A stretch of 64,000 bases of DNA, taken from assembly GCF_000372825.1 (NCBI RefSeq), contig NZ_KB910516.1, positions 4,084,011 through 4,148,010 on the forward strand, read 5' to 3'. Shown here piece after piece: positions 37,761-46,310 of this stretch. Source of the DNA: Methylobacterium sp. 77 (GTDB lineage Bacteria; Pseudomonadota; Alphaproteobacteria; Rhizobiales; Beijerinckiaceae). The translations under genes were made by a program, and so were the position numbers. The first letter of the stretch is position 1. Every line of letters starts with the position of its first letter. Under the pieces are notes generated by a model. It searched no databases and was not told where the DNA came from. It saw only the letters and a list, made by a program, of their open reading frames with translations.

Positions 37761-37806
37761 CCCCTCATCATGAGGTACCCGCGGCCGCGGGCCTCGAAGG
37801 AGGCCT
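37761..37806 (+). repeat. REP-like palindromic intergenic repeat, copy B
   Basis: CCCCTCATCATGAGGTACCC, a GCGGCC core, then GGGCCTCGAAGGAGGCC. With copy A 60 bases away in inverted orientation, the pair fills much of the 405-base gap between the DUF4142 gene and polA. No protein gene was recognised in that gap (37472-37876). Confidence 0.6.
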
Positions 37807-37876
37807 TCAGAGCCCATTGAGCGAACGAGAGGGCGCGGCCGTACTCATGCCATGATGCAACCAGGGCGAGAACCGC

Positions 37877-40800
37877 TCAATGCGCCTCCTCCCAATTCCC
37901 CGCCGCCCGCGCCTCCACCACGAGCGGAACCCGTAGCGTCAAGGCCGGGGCCGGGGCATCGACCATGATGCGGGTGATCACCGGCAGCGCTTTATCGACC
38001 TCGTCCTCGGGCGCCTCGAACACCAGTTCGTCGTGCACTTGAAGCAGCATGCGCACGTTGAGGCGCTCGGCCCGCAGCGCCTCCTCCATCCGGGTCATCG
38101 CCCGGCGGATGATGTCGGCGGCCGAGCCCTGGATCGGGGCGTTGATGGCCTGGCGCTCCACCGAGGCGCGCTCGTTCGGGTTGTTCGAACGGATCTGCGG
38201 ATAGTGGCAGACGCGGCCGAACAGGGTAGTGACCGAGCCGGTGTCGCGGCACAGCTTCTTGGTGTCGTCGATATAGGCGCGGATGCCGGGGAAGCGCTCG
38301 AAATACTGCTTGATGAAGGCCGAGGCCTCCTCGCGGCCGATGCCGAGGCGGTCGGCCAGACCGAAGGCCGAGATGCCGTAGATGATGCCGAAATTGATGG
38401 TCTTGGCGCGCCGGCGCAGGTCCGACGTCATGTCCTTCAGCGAGACGCCGAACATGGCGCTGGCCGTGGCGGCATGGATGTCGATCCCGTCCTCGAAGGC
38501 TTGGCGCAGCTGCGGGATGTCGGCGATATGGGCGAGGATGCGCAGCTCGATCTGGCTGTAATCGGCAGAGATCAGCTTGTTGCCCTCCGCCGCCACGAAG
38601 GCGCGGCGGATGCGGCGGCCCTCCTCGGTGCGGATCGGGATGTTCTGCAGGTTTGGCTCGGAGGAAGAGAGCCGGCCGGTGGTGGTGGCCGCCAGCGAGA
38701 ACGAGGTGTGGACCCGGTCGGTCTCGCGGTCCGCATGCTGCTGCAGCGAATCGGTGTAGGTCGATTTCAGCTTGGCGAGCTGGCGCCATTCCAGGATCTT
38801 CTTCGGCAGTTCGTGGCCGGCCTGGGCCAGTTCCTCGAGCAGGGTCGCGGGCGTGGCCCATTGGCCCGACGGCGTCTTCTTGGCGCCGGGCAGGCCCATC
38901 TTGCCGAACAGGATGTCGCCGATCTGCTTCGGCGAGGAGACCTGGAAGCGCTCGCCGGCATCCTCCTGGATCTCTTCCTCCAGCCGCACCAGGATCTGCG
39001 AGAAATCGCCTGAGAGCCGGCTCAGCATGTTGCGGTCGACGCGGATTCCCGCCGCCTCCATCCGCGCGATCACCGGCACGAGGGGACGTTCCAGGGTTTC
39101 GTAGACCGTGACCCGGCGCTCGGCGACGAGGCGCGGCTTCATCATCCGCCACAGGCGCAGGGTCACGTCCGCATCCTCGGCGGCGTAGGCGGTGGCCTTG
39201 TCGAGGGGGACCTTGTCGAAGGTGACCTTCGCCTTGCCGGTGCCGGCCACATCCGCGAACGTGATCGGCTGGTGGCCGAGATGGCGGCGGGCGAGTTCGT
39301 CCATGCCGTGCCCGCCCTTGCCGGCATCGAGCACGTAGGAGATCAGCATCGTGTCGTCGAAGGGCGCGATCTCGATGCCGACGGTCTGGCGCCGGAAGAC
39401 GAGCCAGTCGTACTTGATGTTCTGGCCGATCTTCAGGACGCCCGGATTTTCCAGGAGCGGCTTGAGCAGCCTCAGCGCCGCGTCGATCCCGATCTGGCCG
39501 GCGACCGGCTGGAACGCGCTCGTCGCGGCCTTGGCGTCGCCGAACAGGTCGCCCTCCGCCAGTCCTTCGACCGGCGCGAGATGGGCGAGGGGGATGTAGG
39601 CCGCCCGCCCCGGCGCGACCGCCAGCGACACGCCGACGAGCTTGGCGTTGTTGGCGTCGAGGGAATCGGTCTCGGTGTCGACCGCGACGATGCCGGCCGC
39701 CTCGGCCTCGGCGATCCAGGCCTTCAGCCGCTCCTTGGTGAGGATCGTCTCGTAGCCGGTCGTGTCGATCGGGTTCGTCGCCTCCGCCGCGCGGGTGGCG
39801 ACGAGGCCGGCGGGTGTCGCCTCGGACGGGCCGCGCGACTTCGGCGCACCCTCCGGCAGGTTCAGATCGGCGAAGGGATCGACCTCGCCGCCCTCCGTCG
39901 CGACCTCGAAGGGAGGCGCGTCGGTCGCGTCCGAGCCCGGCAGCAGGGCGGGGTCGGGCTTCACCGTCTCGGGGTCCACGTGCAGCATCGAGGCGATGCG
40001 GCGGGTCAGGGTGTTGAACTCCATCGCCTTGAGGAAGCCGACGAGCTTCGCGGGGTCGGGCTCCGGCAGGCGCAGATCGTCGAGGGCGACGGGGAGCGGC
40101 ACGTCCTCGACCAGCGCCACCAGGCGGCGCGAGAGCTTCGCCTGATCGATGCTGGCCAGAAGCGTCTCGCGGCGCTTGGGCTGCTTGATCTCGCCCGCCC
40201 GCTCCAGCAGCGCGTCGAGGCTGCCGTATTCCTTGATCAGCGCCGCCGCCGTCTTGAGGCCGATTCCGGGCACGCCGGGTACGTTGTCGGAGGTGTCGCC
40301 GATGAGCGCCAGGGCGTCGCCGATCTGGTTCGGCTGCAGGCCTTCCCACTTCGCGATGATGGCCTCGAGATCGAGGTTGCGCTCGGGCCGGTGGCCCGGC
40401 TTGCCCTTCACCCCGGATTCGAAATCGTAGAACCGCACCAGCGGCCCTACTAGCTGCATCAGATCCTTGTCGGAGGAGACGATGATGACGCCGGCCCCCC
40501 GCGCCTCGGCCTGGCGCGAATAGGTGGCGATGAGGTCGTCGGCCTCGTAGCGCTCCAGCTCGATCGGCTGGAGGCCGAAGGCGCGCACGGCCTCGCGCAT
40601 CAGCGGCATCTGGCGCTTGAGGTCGTCCGGCGCGTCAGGGCGATGGCCCTTGTAGTCGGGGAAGAGCTCCTTGCGGAACGAGCCCTCCGACTTGTCGAAC
40701 ACGATGGCCAGATGCGTCGGCTTGATCCCCGCCGCCCCGTCCTGAACGAATTGGGCGATCTTGGTGCAGAACAAGCGCACCGCCCCCGTGGGCAGGCCGT

Positions 40801-40939
40801 CCGAGGGCCGGGTGTTGTACTTCTGGTCCTGGTTGATCGACTGGAAATAGGCCCGGAAGATGAAGGACGAGCCGTCCACCAGGATGATCTGATCGCCGGG
40901 GCCGACGGGAGCGGAGGCAGTGTTCGACGTGCTGGTCAT
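37877..40939 (-). CDS. polA: DNA polymerase I
   Basis: Repair and Okazaki-fragment polymerase of 1020 residues with all three domains. The 5'-3' exonuclease comes first (residues 1-300; SSDKDLMQLV, GDTSDNVPGVPGIGLKTA). The 3'-5' proofreading domain (about 395-600) keeps IVAVDTETDSL, YDWLVFRR and AAEDADVTLRL, so proofreading should be active. The polymerase domain (about 640-1020) shows motif A SADYSQIELRILAHI, motif B RRRAKTINFGIIYG and motif C LLQVHDELVFEAP. Monocistronic. The length is greater than the 928 residues of E. coli Pol I because of a linker insert around residues 330-395. Confidence 0.98.
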   Translation of the reverse strand: MTSTSNTASAPVGPGDQIILVDGSSFIFRAYFQSINQDQKYNTRPSDGLPTGAVRLFCTKIAQFVQDGAAGIKPTHLAIVFDKSEGSFRKELFPDYKGHRPDAPDDLKRQMPLMREAVRAFGLQPIELERYEADDLIATYSRQAEARGAGVIIVSSDKDLMQLVGPLVRFYDFESGVKGKPGHRPERNLDLEAIIAKWEGLQPNQIGDALALIGDTSDNVPGVPGIGLKTAAALIKEYGSLDALLERAGEIKQPKRRETLLASIDQAKLSRRLVALVEDVPLPVALDDLRLPEPDPAKLVGFLKAMEFNTLTRRIASMLHVDPETVKPDPALLPGSDATDAPPFEVATEGGEVDPFADLNLPEGAPKSRGPSEATPAGLVATRAAEATNPIDTTGYETILTKERLKAWIAEAEAAGIVAVDTETDSLDANNAKLVGVSLAVAPGRAAYIPLAHLAPVEGLAEGDLFGDAKAATSAFQPVAGQIGIDAALRLLKPLLENPGVLKIGQNIKYDWLVFRRQTVGIEIAPFDDTMLISYVLDAGKGGHGMDELARRHLGHQPITFADVAGTGKAKVTFDKVPLDKATAYAAEDADVTLRLWRMMKPRLVAERRVTVYETLERPLVPVIARMEAAGIRVDRNMLSRLSGDFSQILVRLEEEIQEDAGERFQVSSPKQIGDILFGKMGLPGAKKTPSGQWATPATLLEELAQAGHELPKKILEWRQLAKLKSTYTDSLQQHADRETDRVHTSFSLAATTTGRLSSSEPNLQNIPIRTEEGRRIRRAFVAAEGNKLISADYSQIELRILAHIADIPQLRQAFEDGIDIHAATASAMFGVSLKDMTSDLRRRAKTINFGIIYGISAFGLADRLGIGREEASAFIKQYFERFPGIRAYIDDTKKLCRDTGSVTTLFGRVCHYPQIRSNNPNERASVERQAINAPIQGSAADIIRRAMTRMEEALRAERLNVRMLLQVHDELVFEAPEDEVDKALPVITRIMVDAPAPALTLRVPLVVEARAAGNWEEAH

Positions 40940-40982
40940 CGCGCAATCGTATCGGAGAAGGGGGGAGGCAACGTCGAGCCGG

Positions 40983-41336
40983 TCATGACCCGCCGGTCGA
41001 TTGCATCAACTCGACTCTGCGAGCGAGCAGGAGGTTAGGGAAATCCTCCTGGACAGTCCGCCAGATCATGCCGGGTGATACGATATCGTATTCGTGGCGA
41101 TAGACATTGCCTGCGTTGGCGATCTGCCGCCAGGCGATGTTCGGATGCCGTTCCCGCGTTCCTGCATCGACACGGCGGCTCGCCTCGGAAACGATCTCCA
41201 GACGGCGCGTGACGGCATAGAGGTTACGCCGGTCGGTCGAAAACTCCTCGAGGCGCAGTCCGACGACGAAATCTTGCGCCGCCTCGATGTTCTCCACGAT
41301 CCCGAGAAGCGCGCGTCGGCCGCGCTCAGAAAGCAT
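40983..41336 (-). CDS. hepT: HEPN toxin of a HEPN/MNT pair (HepT/DUF86-like)
   Basis: A 117-residue helical protein. The active-site region reads IAWRQIANAGNVYRHEYDIV. His81 and Tyr83 of the family's R-x4-6-H-x-Y are kept, but the Arg normally five residues before the His is Gly76. Other DUF86 members share this GN-x2-RHEY variant (from memory), so it may be a subfamily rather than a dead enzyme. ATG at 41336 overlaps the end of the upstream nucleotidyltransferase gene by 11 bases. RNase toxin or NMP-modified toxin activity is inferred. Confidence 0.85.
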   Translation of the reverse strand: MLSERGRRALLGIVENIEAAQDFVVGLRLEEFSTDRRNLYAVTRRLEIVSEASRRVDAGTRERHPNIAWRQIANAGNVYRHEYDIVSPGMIWRTVQEDFPNLLLARRVELMQSTGGS

Positions 41337-41622
41337 GGATGGCGTCGCGTTCCGCCGCAGGCCGAACATGCGGCCTGAGCATGTCGTTGTTGGACACATC
41401 GACGGAGATCGGGAAAAGCTCGCCGATGAAGTCGATCACGCCGACATAATCGTAAACGCTGCGGACCGTCGTCTCGTCGATTTCGATCATCACGTCGAGG
41501 TCGCTTCCGGCATGGCCTTCTCCTCGCGCGATGGAGCCGAACAGCGCCGCATGGCGGACTCCGCGCCGCTGCAACTCGCCTTCATGGGCGCGAAGGATAT
41601 CGATGGCTGTCCGAGAATCCAT
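41326..41622 (-). CDS. mntA: MNT-type minimal nucleotidyltransferase antitoxin
   Basis: A 98-residue nucleotidyltransferase with LFGSIARGE (residues 28-36) and the metal-binding pair Asp41-x-Asp43 in GSDLDVMIEID, plus a third acidic residue in PISVDVSNND. In characterised systems MNT partners transfer AMP to a tyrosine of the HEPN toxin and silence it. Here the toxin's HEYD tyrosine (Tyr83) is the natural acceptor. First gene of the overlapping pair, antitoxin before toxin. Confidence 0.88.
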   Translation of the reverse strand: MDSRTAIDILRAHEGELQRRGVRHAALFGSIARGEGHAGSDLDVMIEIDETTVRSVYDYVGVIDFIGELFPISVDVSNNDMLRPHVRPAAERDAIHAF

Positions 41623-41719
41623 GTGGCGACGTTAGCGCAAGACAGGCCTCTGCTGAAGAGGCTGCCGGTGACCGGGCGAGAGGAACGGCGAAGGAGAACG
41701 GGTGCCAGTGTCGCGTGCC

Positions 41720-41745
41720 GGAACGGCGGATTCCGGGGCCGCGTT
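41720..41745 (+). promoter_or_regulatory. EcfG-type promoter of the sorbosone dehydrogenase gene
   Basis: GGAAC (41720-41724), 17 bases, CGTT (41742-41745), matching the EcfG consensus. It ends 25 bases before the ATG at 41771, so transcription would start about 17-20 bases before the coding region. Second such promoter in the window. Confidence 0.65.
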
Positions 41746-41770
41746 TCAGTCTCATCCCTGACAGCCCCGG

Positions 41771-42964
41771 ATGTTTGCCCGCATGATCTCGGTCCACCGT
41801 ATCGCCTTGAGCCTCGCCCTGTCCGCCGCCCCGCTGCCGGTTCTCGCCCAGGCGCTCCAGAACCCCGGTACGGCAACGATCGAGGCGTATGTGGTCAAGG
41901 CGGCCCCGCTGGAGGCGACACCGGAGCGGATCGCGGGGCTCACACTGCCCGCAGGGTTTCGGATCGAGGCCTTCGCCCGCGATCTCGGGGCGCCCCGCGT
42001 CATCGTCGTGGCACCGGACGGGGCTCTCTACGTCAGCGACCGCGATGCCGGGACCGTGACCCGCATCGACGCGGCCGATGCGGGCAAGCGGCAGGTCGTG
42101 CTCAGGAAGGCGGACGTGCACGCTCTCGCCATCCATGACGGCGCCCTGTTCTACGTGACCGTGAAGGAGATCTTCTCGGCACCGATGAAGGCGGATGGCA
42201 GCCTCGGCCCCGAGACGAAACTGGTCTCCGACCTGCCCGATGCCGGCCAGCATCCCAACCGTACCATCGGCTTCGGGCCGGACGGCTGGCTCTATGCGAG
42301 CCTCGGTTCCACCTGCAACGAATGCGAGGAGCGCAATCCCGAGAACGCCACCATGGTCCGGATGAAGCCGGACGGGTCGGCCCGCGAGATCGTCGCCTCG
42401 GGCCTTCGCAACACCATCGGATTCGCCTGGGAGCCGGGCACCAAGGCCCTCTACGGCTGGGACGACGGCGTCGACTGGCTCGGAAACGACGAGACGCCGG
42501 AGGAGCTGAACCGGATCGAGCCGGGTAAGAAATACGGCTGGCCCTATATCTTCGGCGCCGGAATCAGGAACCTTTATCGCGAGGTTCCCAAAAGCTCCCT
42601 GGACCAATGGGACAAGGACAGCGAGCGCCCCGTCCTGACTTGGACGGCGCACGCCTCGTCGATGCAGTTCACCTTCTACGACGGCGCTCAGTTCCCGGCC
42701 GAGTACAAGGGCGACGCCTTTGTGACCATGCACGGCTCATGGAACCGCAAGCCGCCGAGCGGCTACGAGGTGCTGCGGGTGCATTTCGAGAACGGCCGGC
42801 CGACGACGATCACGCCCTTCGTCACCGGCTTCCTCACCGAGGGCGGACCGAGCGGCTGGTCGCGCTTCGCCCGTCCCTTCGGGTTGGCGGTCGCCAAGGA
42901 TGGAAGCCTCTATCTCGGCGACGACCAGCACGGCATCATCTACCGGATCCGCTACCAGGGCTGA
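41771..42964 (+). CDS. PQQ-type sorbosone dehydrogenase family protein (periplasmic)
   Basis: A 397-residue secreted beta-propeller. The signal peptide ends at VLAQA (about residue 28). Propeller strands show PAGFRIEAFARDLGAPRVIVVAPDG (start), YVSDRDAGTV, then HPNRTIGFGPDGWLYASLGST and DFGWPYIFG-like KKYGWPYIFGAG, GSWNRKPPSGYEV and RPFGLAVAKDGSLYLGDD, the pattern of L-sorbosone/glucose dehydrogenase-like proteins. A Cys pair in STCNECEERNPE may bind metal or form a disulfide. Sugar oxidation with PQQ is family knowledge; the true substrate is unknown. An EcfG-type promoter precedes it. Confidence 0.85.
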   Translation: MFARMISVHRIALSLALSAAPLPVLAQALQNPGTATIEAYVVKAAPLEATPERIAGLTLPAGFRIEAFARDLGAPRVIVVAPDGALYVSDRDAGTVTRIDAADAGKRQVVLRKADVHALAIHDGALFYVTVKEIFSAPMKADGSLGPETKLVSDLPDAGQHPNRTIGFGPDGWLYASLGSTCNECEERNPENATMVRMKPDGSAREIVASGLRNTIGFAWEPGTKALYGWDDGVDWLGNDETPEELNRIEPGKKYGWPYIFGAGIRNLYREVPKSSLDQWDKDSERPVLTWTAHASSMQFTFYDGAQFPAEYKGDAFVTMHGSWNRKPPSGYEVLRVHFENGRPTTITPFVTGFLTEGGPSGWSRFARPFGLAVAKDGSLYLGDDQHGIIYRIRYQG

Positions 42965-42971
42965 CCGGTCC

Positions 42972-44129
42972 TCAGCTCGCGGCGCCCACCGTATCCGCCA
43001 TCCGGGCATCGCGGGCTCCGAGCGGCCGGGCCCGACCGATCGTGGTGTCGGCCTCGGTCTGGTGCTCCATCTCGGCGTTGATCTCGGCGCCGACGAGAAC
43101 GATGGTCGTCGAAATCCAGATCCAGGTCATGAAGCCGACGACGGCGCCGAGGGAGCCGTAGGTCTCGTTGTACTTGCCGAAATTCGAGACGTACCACGAG
43201 AATCCGAGGGATCCCGTGAGCCAGAGCAATCCGGCGATGGTGCTGCCCCAGGTCACCCAGCGCCAGCGCGGCGCATCGCGGCTCGGGCCGTAGCGATAGA
43301 GCAGCGCGAGGCCGGCGAGGACCGCGAGCAGCAGCACCGGCCAGCGCAGCAGCGAAATGTACCAGGCTTCCGCGCTGAGGCCGACCACGTTGATCACTGC
43401 CGGTACGACGACGATGCCGACGAGCGCCAGCACGATGAAGAGGAGGGCGCCTCCGGTGAAGGCGAGCGAGCGCAGGTTGAGCCAGAAGAAGTTCCGGGTC
43501 TCACGCTCCTCATAGACGATGTTCAGCGCCTGGAAGACAGCCTTCATCCCGCCATTGGCGCTCCAGATCGAGAGGGCGAGGCCGGTGAAGAAGGTGAGGC
43601 CCAACGCCGTGTCGCCCTTGGCCGCAATGCGTTTGACCTGCTCGCCGATGATGTCGAGGGCGCCCGAGGGGATCACGCCCTGGAGGTTCTGGAGGTGGTC
43701 GTTGATCGTCGCCACATCCGCCACCAGCCCGTAACAGGAAACGAGGGCGGCGATGGCGGGGAAGATCGCCAAGAGAACATAGAAGGTCACGCCGGCGGCG
43801 ACCGAGACGATGTTGTTCTCGCCGATGTCGTGGAAGACGCGGAAGCCGATATCCTTCCAGCCTTTCGCCGGGATGTCGGACGGCGTGGTCGCCTGCCGTC
43901 CGCGCTCCGGTTCCGTCCTGGCGACGTGCCTGGCGTCCGCTCCTTCATGAGAGGGAGAGGGCTCGCTCGTTCGCGGCGCCGTTGCGGGCGTGCCGACCCG
44001 CGTCGGCGAGCCCTTTCTCGGCAGGACGAGGATGCCGATGAGCGCGGTGACGAGCCCGAGCGTCCAGAGCGTGGAGCCGGTCTGCTGGGGAGGCGTCACC
44101 GCCGTCGGATCTTGATGTGGCTCGGCCAT
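42972..44129 (-). CDS. YihY/BrkB-family inner-membrane protein
   Basis: A 385-residue polytopic protein. After an N-terminal helix (LWTLGLVTALIGILVLP) and about 60 polar residues comes the family core: FHDIGENNIVSVAAGVTFYVLLAIFPAIAALVS, then four to five further helices including WTGSLGFSWYVSNFG-like segment LLWLTGSLGFSWYVSNFGKY and VGFMTWIWISTTIVLVGAEINAE. YihY-type proteins were long misnamed RNase BN; their function is unclear (transport or envelope). Converges with the sorbosone dehydrogenase gene. Confidence 0.88.
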   Translation of the reverse strand: MAEPHQDPTAVTPPQQTGSTLWTLGLVTALIGILVLPRKGSPTRVGTPATAPRTSEPSPSHEGADARHVARTEPERGRQATTPSDIPAKGWKDIGFRVFHDIGENNIVSVAAGVTFYVLLAIFPAIAALVSCYGLVADVATINDHLQNLQGVIPSGALDIIGEQVKRIAAKGDTALGLTFFTGLALSIWSANGGMKAVFQALNIVYEERETRNFFWLNLRSLAFTGGALLFIVLALVGIVVVPAVINVVGLSAEAWYISLLRWPVLLLAVLAGLALLYRYGPSRDAPRWRWVTWGSTIAGLLWLTGSLGFSWYVSNFGKYNETYGSLGAVVGFMTWIWISTTIVLVGAEINAEMEHQTEADTTIGRARPLGARDARMADTVGAAS

Positions 44130-44401
44130 CGGTCATCCATCCCCGTCGTCGGAAAGTGAATACAATTCACGTCGACAACCTTCCGGCCCACCAACGGTTT
44201 CATGAGTGTACGGAGACGGACTCTCGCCCGTCGAAAAACCTCGCCGGGACGCGCGCTCGAAGGACACTCTCGGGCCGGAGCGTGCCGTCAGGCACGGACA
44301 TTCCGTCGATCTGTCGCTAGGAGGCGCCATTCGGTGCTTGCCCTCGGCCGCCGTTGCCCTCACCGTTTTTCGAGCCCCCCGAACGAGGACACGACAGCCC
44401 C

Positions 44402-46222
44402 GTGCCGCATGCGACCGAGCTGATTGCCATCATCGCCCTTGGCCTCGTTCTGGCCTTCGCCTGCGGGATGCTGGCCCAGCGTCTGCGTCTGCCGCCCCTG
44501 GTCGGTTATCTCCTCGCCGGCGTGCTCGTTGGCCCCTACACGCCCGGTTTCGTCGGCAACAGCGAATTGGCGAGCCAGCTCGCCGAGATCGGCGTGATCC
44601 TGCTGATGTTCGGTGTCGGGCTGCATTTTTCCATCAAGGACCTGATGGCGGTGCGGACCATCGCTCTACCGGGTGCCATCGTGCAGATCGTGGCCGCCAC
44701 CGCCATGGGCGGTCTCCTCGCCCATCTCTGGGGATGGGGCATCGGCGCGGGCCTCGTCTTCGGTCTCGCCCTTTCCGTGGCGAGTACGGTGGTGCTGCTG
44801 CGCGCGCTCGAAGAGCGCCAACTCCTCGACAGCGACAAGGGCCGCATCGCGGTCGGCTGGCTCATCGTCGAGGATCTGGCGATGGTCCTCGCCCTGGTCC
44901 TGCTTCCCGCCCTCGCGCCGTCCCTCGGGGGAACCGGCGACGGCGCGGCGCATCATGTCGGCGACGGCAACATCTGGCTCACCTTGGCGCTGACGCTGGC
45001 CAAGGTCGCGGTCTTCACCCTGGTGATGCTGGTCGGCGGACGTCGCGTCGTGCCCTGGCTCCTCGATCAGGCGGCACGCACCGGTTCGCGCGAACTCTTC
45101 ACCCTCGCGGTCCTCGCCTTGGCGCTCGGCATCGCCTTCGGCTCGGCGGAGCTGTTCGGGGTCTCCTTCGCCCTCGGCGCCTTCTTTGCCGGCATGGTGC
45201 TCGCCGAATCCGACCTCAGCCATCAGGCGGCTGCCGATTCGCTGCCGCTGCAGGACGCGTTCGCGGTGCTGTTCTTCGTCTCGGTCGGCATGCTGTTCGA
45301 CCCCGGCATCGTTCTGCGCGAGCCGCTCTCGGTGCTCGCGGTCCTCGGCGTCATCCTGCTCGGCAAGTCGATCGCCGCCGTGGCGATCGTGCTGGCCTTC
45401 AAGCATCCCCTCGGCACCGCGCTCACCATCGCCGCGAGCCTCGCGCAGATCGGCGAGTTCTCCTTCATCCTGGTCAGTCTCGGCCTGTCGTTGAAACTGC
45501 TTCCCACGGAGGGGCGCGACCTCATCCTCGGCGGCGCGATCCTCTCCATCACCCTCAACCCATTGTTCTTCGTTCTCGCGGACCGGGCGACGCGCTACTT
45601 CGCCGAACGGCCGGCACTCGCCGCCCGGTTCGAGCGGCGCGGCGCGGCGGAGATGGCCGTGACGGAGGCCGCGAAGCCCCATCGCGGACATGCCATCGTC
45701 GTCGGCTACGGCCGTGTCGGCAGCACCATCGCCAAGGCCTTCGCCACCTGGGACCTGCCCTATCTGGTGGTCGACCGTGACCGCCGCCGCGTCCTCGACC
45801 TGCGCAAGGACGGCATCGAGGCGGTGTTCGGCGACGCCACGGCGCCAGGTATCCTCGAGGCCGCCGATATCGGTCAGGCGAAGCTCATCGTGATCGCGTC
45901 GCCCGAGGCGCATACCGCGCGCCGCCTCGTCGAGCTCGCCCGCGAGGCCAATCCCGGCATCGACACCCTGGTGCGCACCCACAACGACGGCGAGCGCCAT
46001 TACTTCGAAGAGCAGGGCGTCGGTCTCGTCCTGATGGCGGAGCGTGAACTCGCCTTCGGCATGACCCTCTACGCCCTGCGCAGCCTCGGGCTGAAGGAGG
46101 GCGAAGCGCGCATCTTCGTCGACAGCACCCGCGTCGAGAGCCGCTCGGCTCCCGTGGAGGCCGAGATCGACCACGGCGCGCCGGAGTTACGGCCGCACAA
46201 GTCGGAAGTGGTGGAGAGTTAG
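44402..46222 (+). CDS. ybaL: Cation:proton antiporter, KefB/YbaL type (CPA2) with RCK domain
   Basis: A 606-residue CPA2 antiporter: about 12 transmembrane helices (1-395), starting LIAIIALGLVLAFACGMLA and LVGYLLAGVLVGPYTPGF, then a TrkA-N/RCK nucleotide-binding domain (HAIVVGYGRVGSTIAKAF, about 437-455) and a short C-tail. GTG at 44402 is preferred because it gives the family N-terminus MPHATELI; a TTG 16 codons upstream has no ribosome site. Probably a potassium or sodium/proton antiporter gated by NAD(H) or glutathione adducts, as in Kef; ion is inferred. Confidence 0.9.
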   Translation: MPHATELIAIIALGLVLAFACGMLAQRLRLPPLVGYLLAGVLVGPYTPGFVGNSELASQLAEIGVILLMFGVGLHFSIKDLMAVRTIALPGAIVQIVAATAMGGLLAHLWGWGIGAGLVFGLALSVASTVVLLRALEERQLLDSDKGRIAVGWLIVEDLAMVLALVLLPALAPSLGGTGDGAAHHVGDGNIWLTLALTLAKVAVFTLVMLVGGRRVVPWLLDQAARTGSRELFTLAVLALALGIAFGSAELFGVSFALGAFFAGMVLAESDLSHQAAADSLPLQDAFAVLFFVSVGMLFDPGIVLREPLSVLAVLGVILLGKSIAAVAIVLAFKHPLGTALTIAASLAQIGEFSFILVSLGLSLKLLPTEGRDLILGGAILSITLNPLFFVLADRATRYFAERPALAARFERRGAAEMAVTEAAKPHRGHAIVVGYGRVGSTIAKAFATWDLPYLVVDRDRRRVLDLRKDGIEAVFGDATAPGILEAADIGQAKLIVIASPEAHTARRLVELAREANPGIDTLVRTHNDGERHYFEEQGVGLVLMAERELAFGMTLYALRSLGLKEGEARIFVDSTRVESRSAPVEAEIDHGAPELRPHKSEVVES

Positions 46223-46310
46223 AGCATCGTCCCGAACAGCGAGAGCCGGTTTTCGGAAGAGATGATGCACAATCGAGGTGCTCTGGAAGAAGCGCACGAA
46301 GGGCGTTGCC

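Noticed and set aside
39272..40453. 393-codon frame antisense to polA
   Set aside because: Arg/Gly/Val-rich shadow of the 5'-3' exonuclease and proofreading regions; no ribosome site or similarity.
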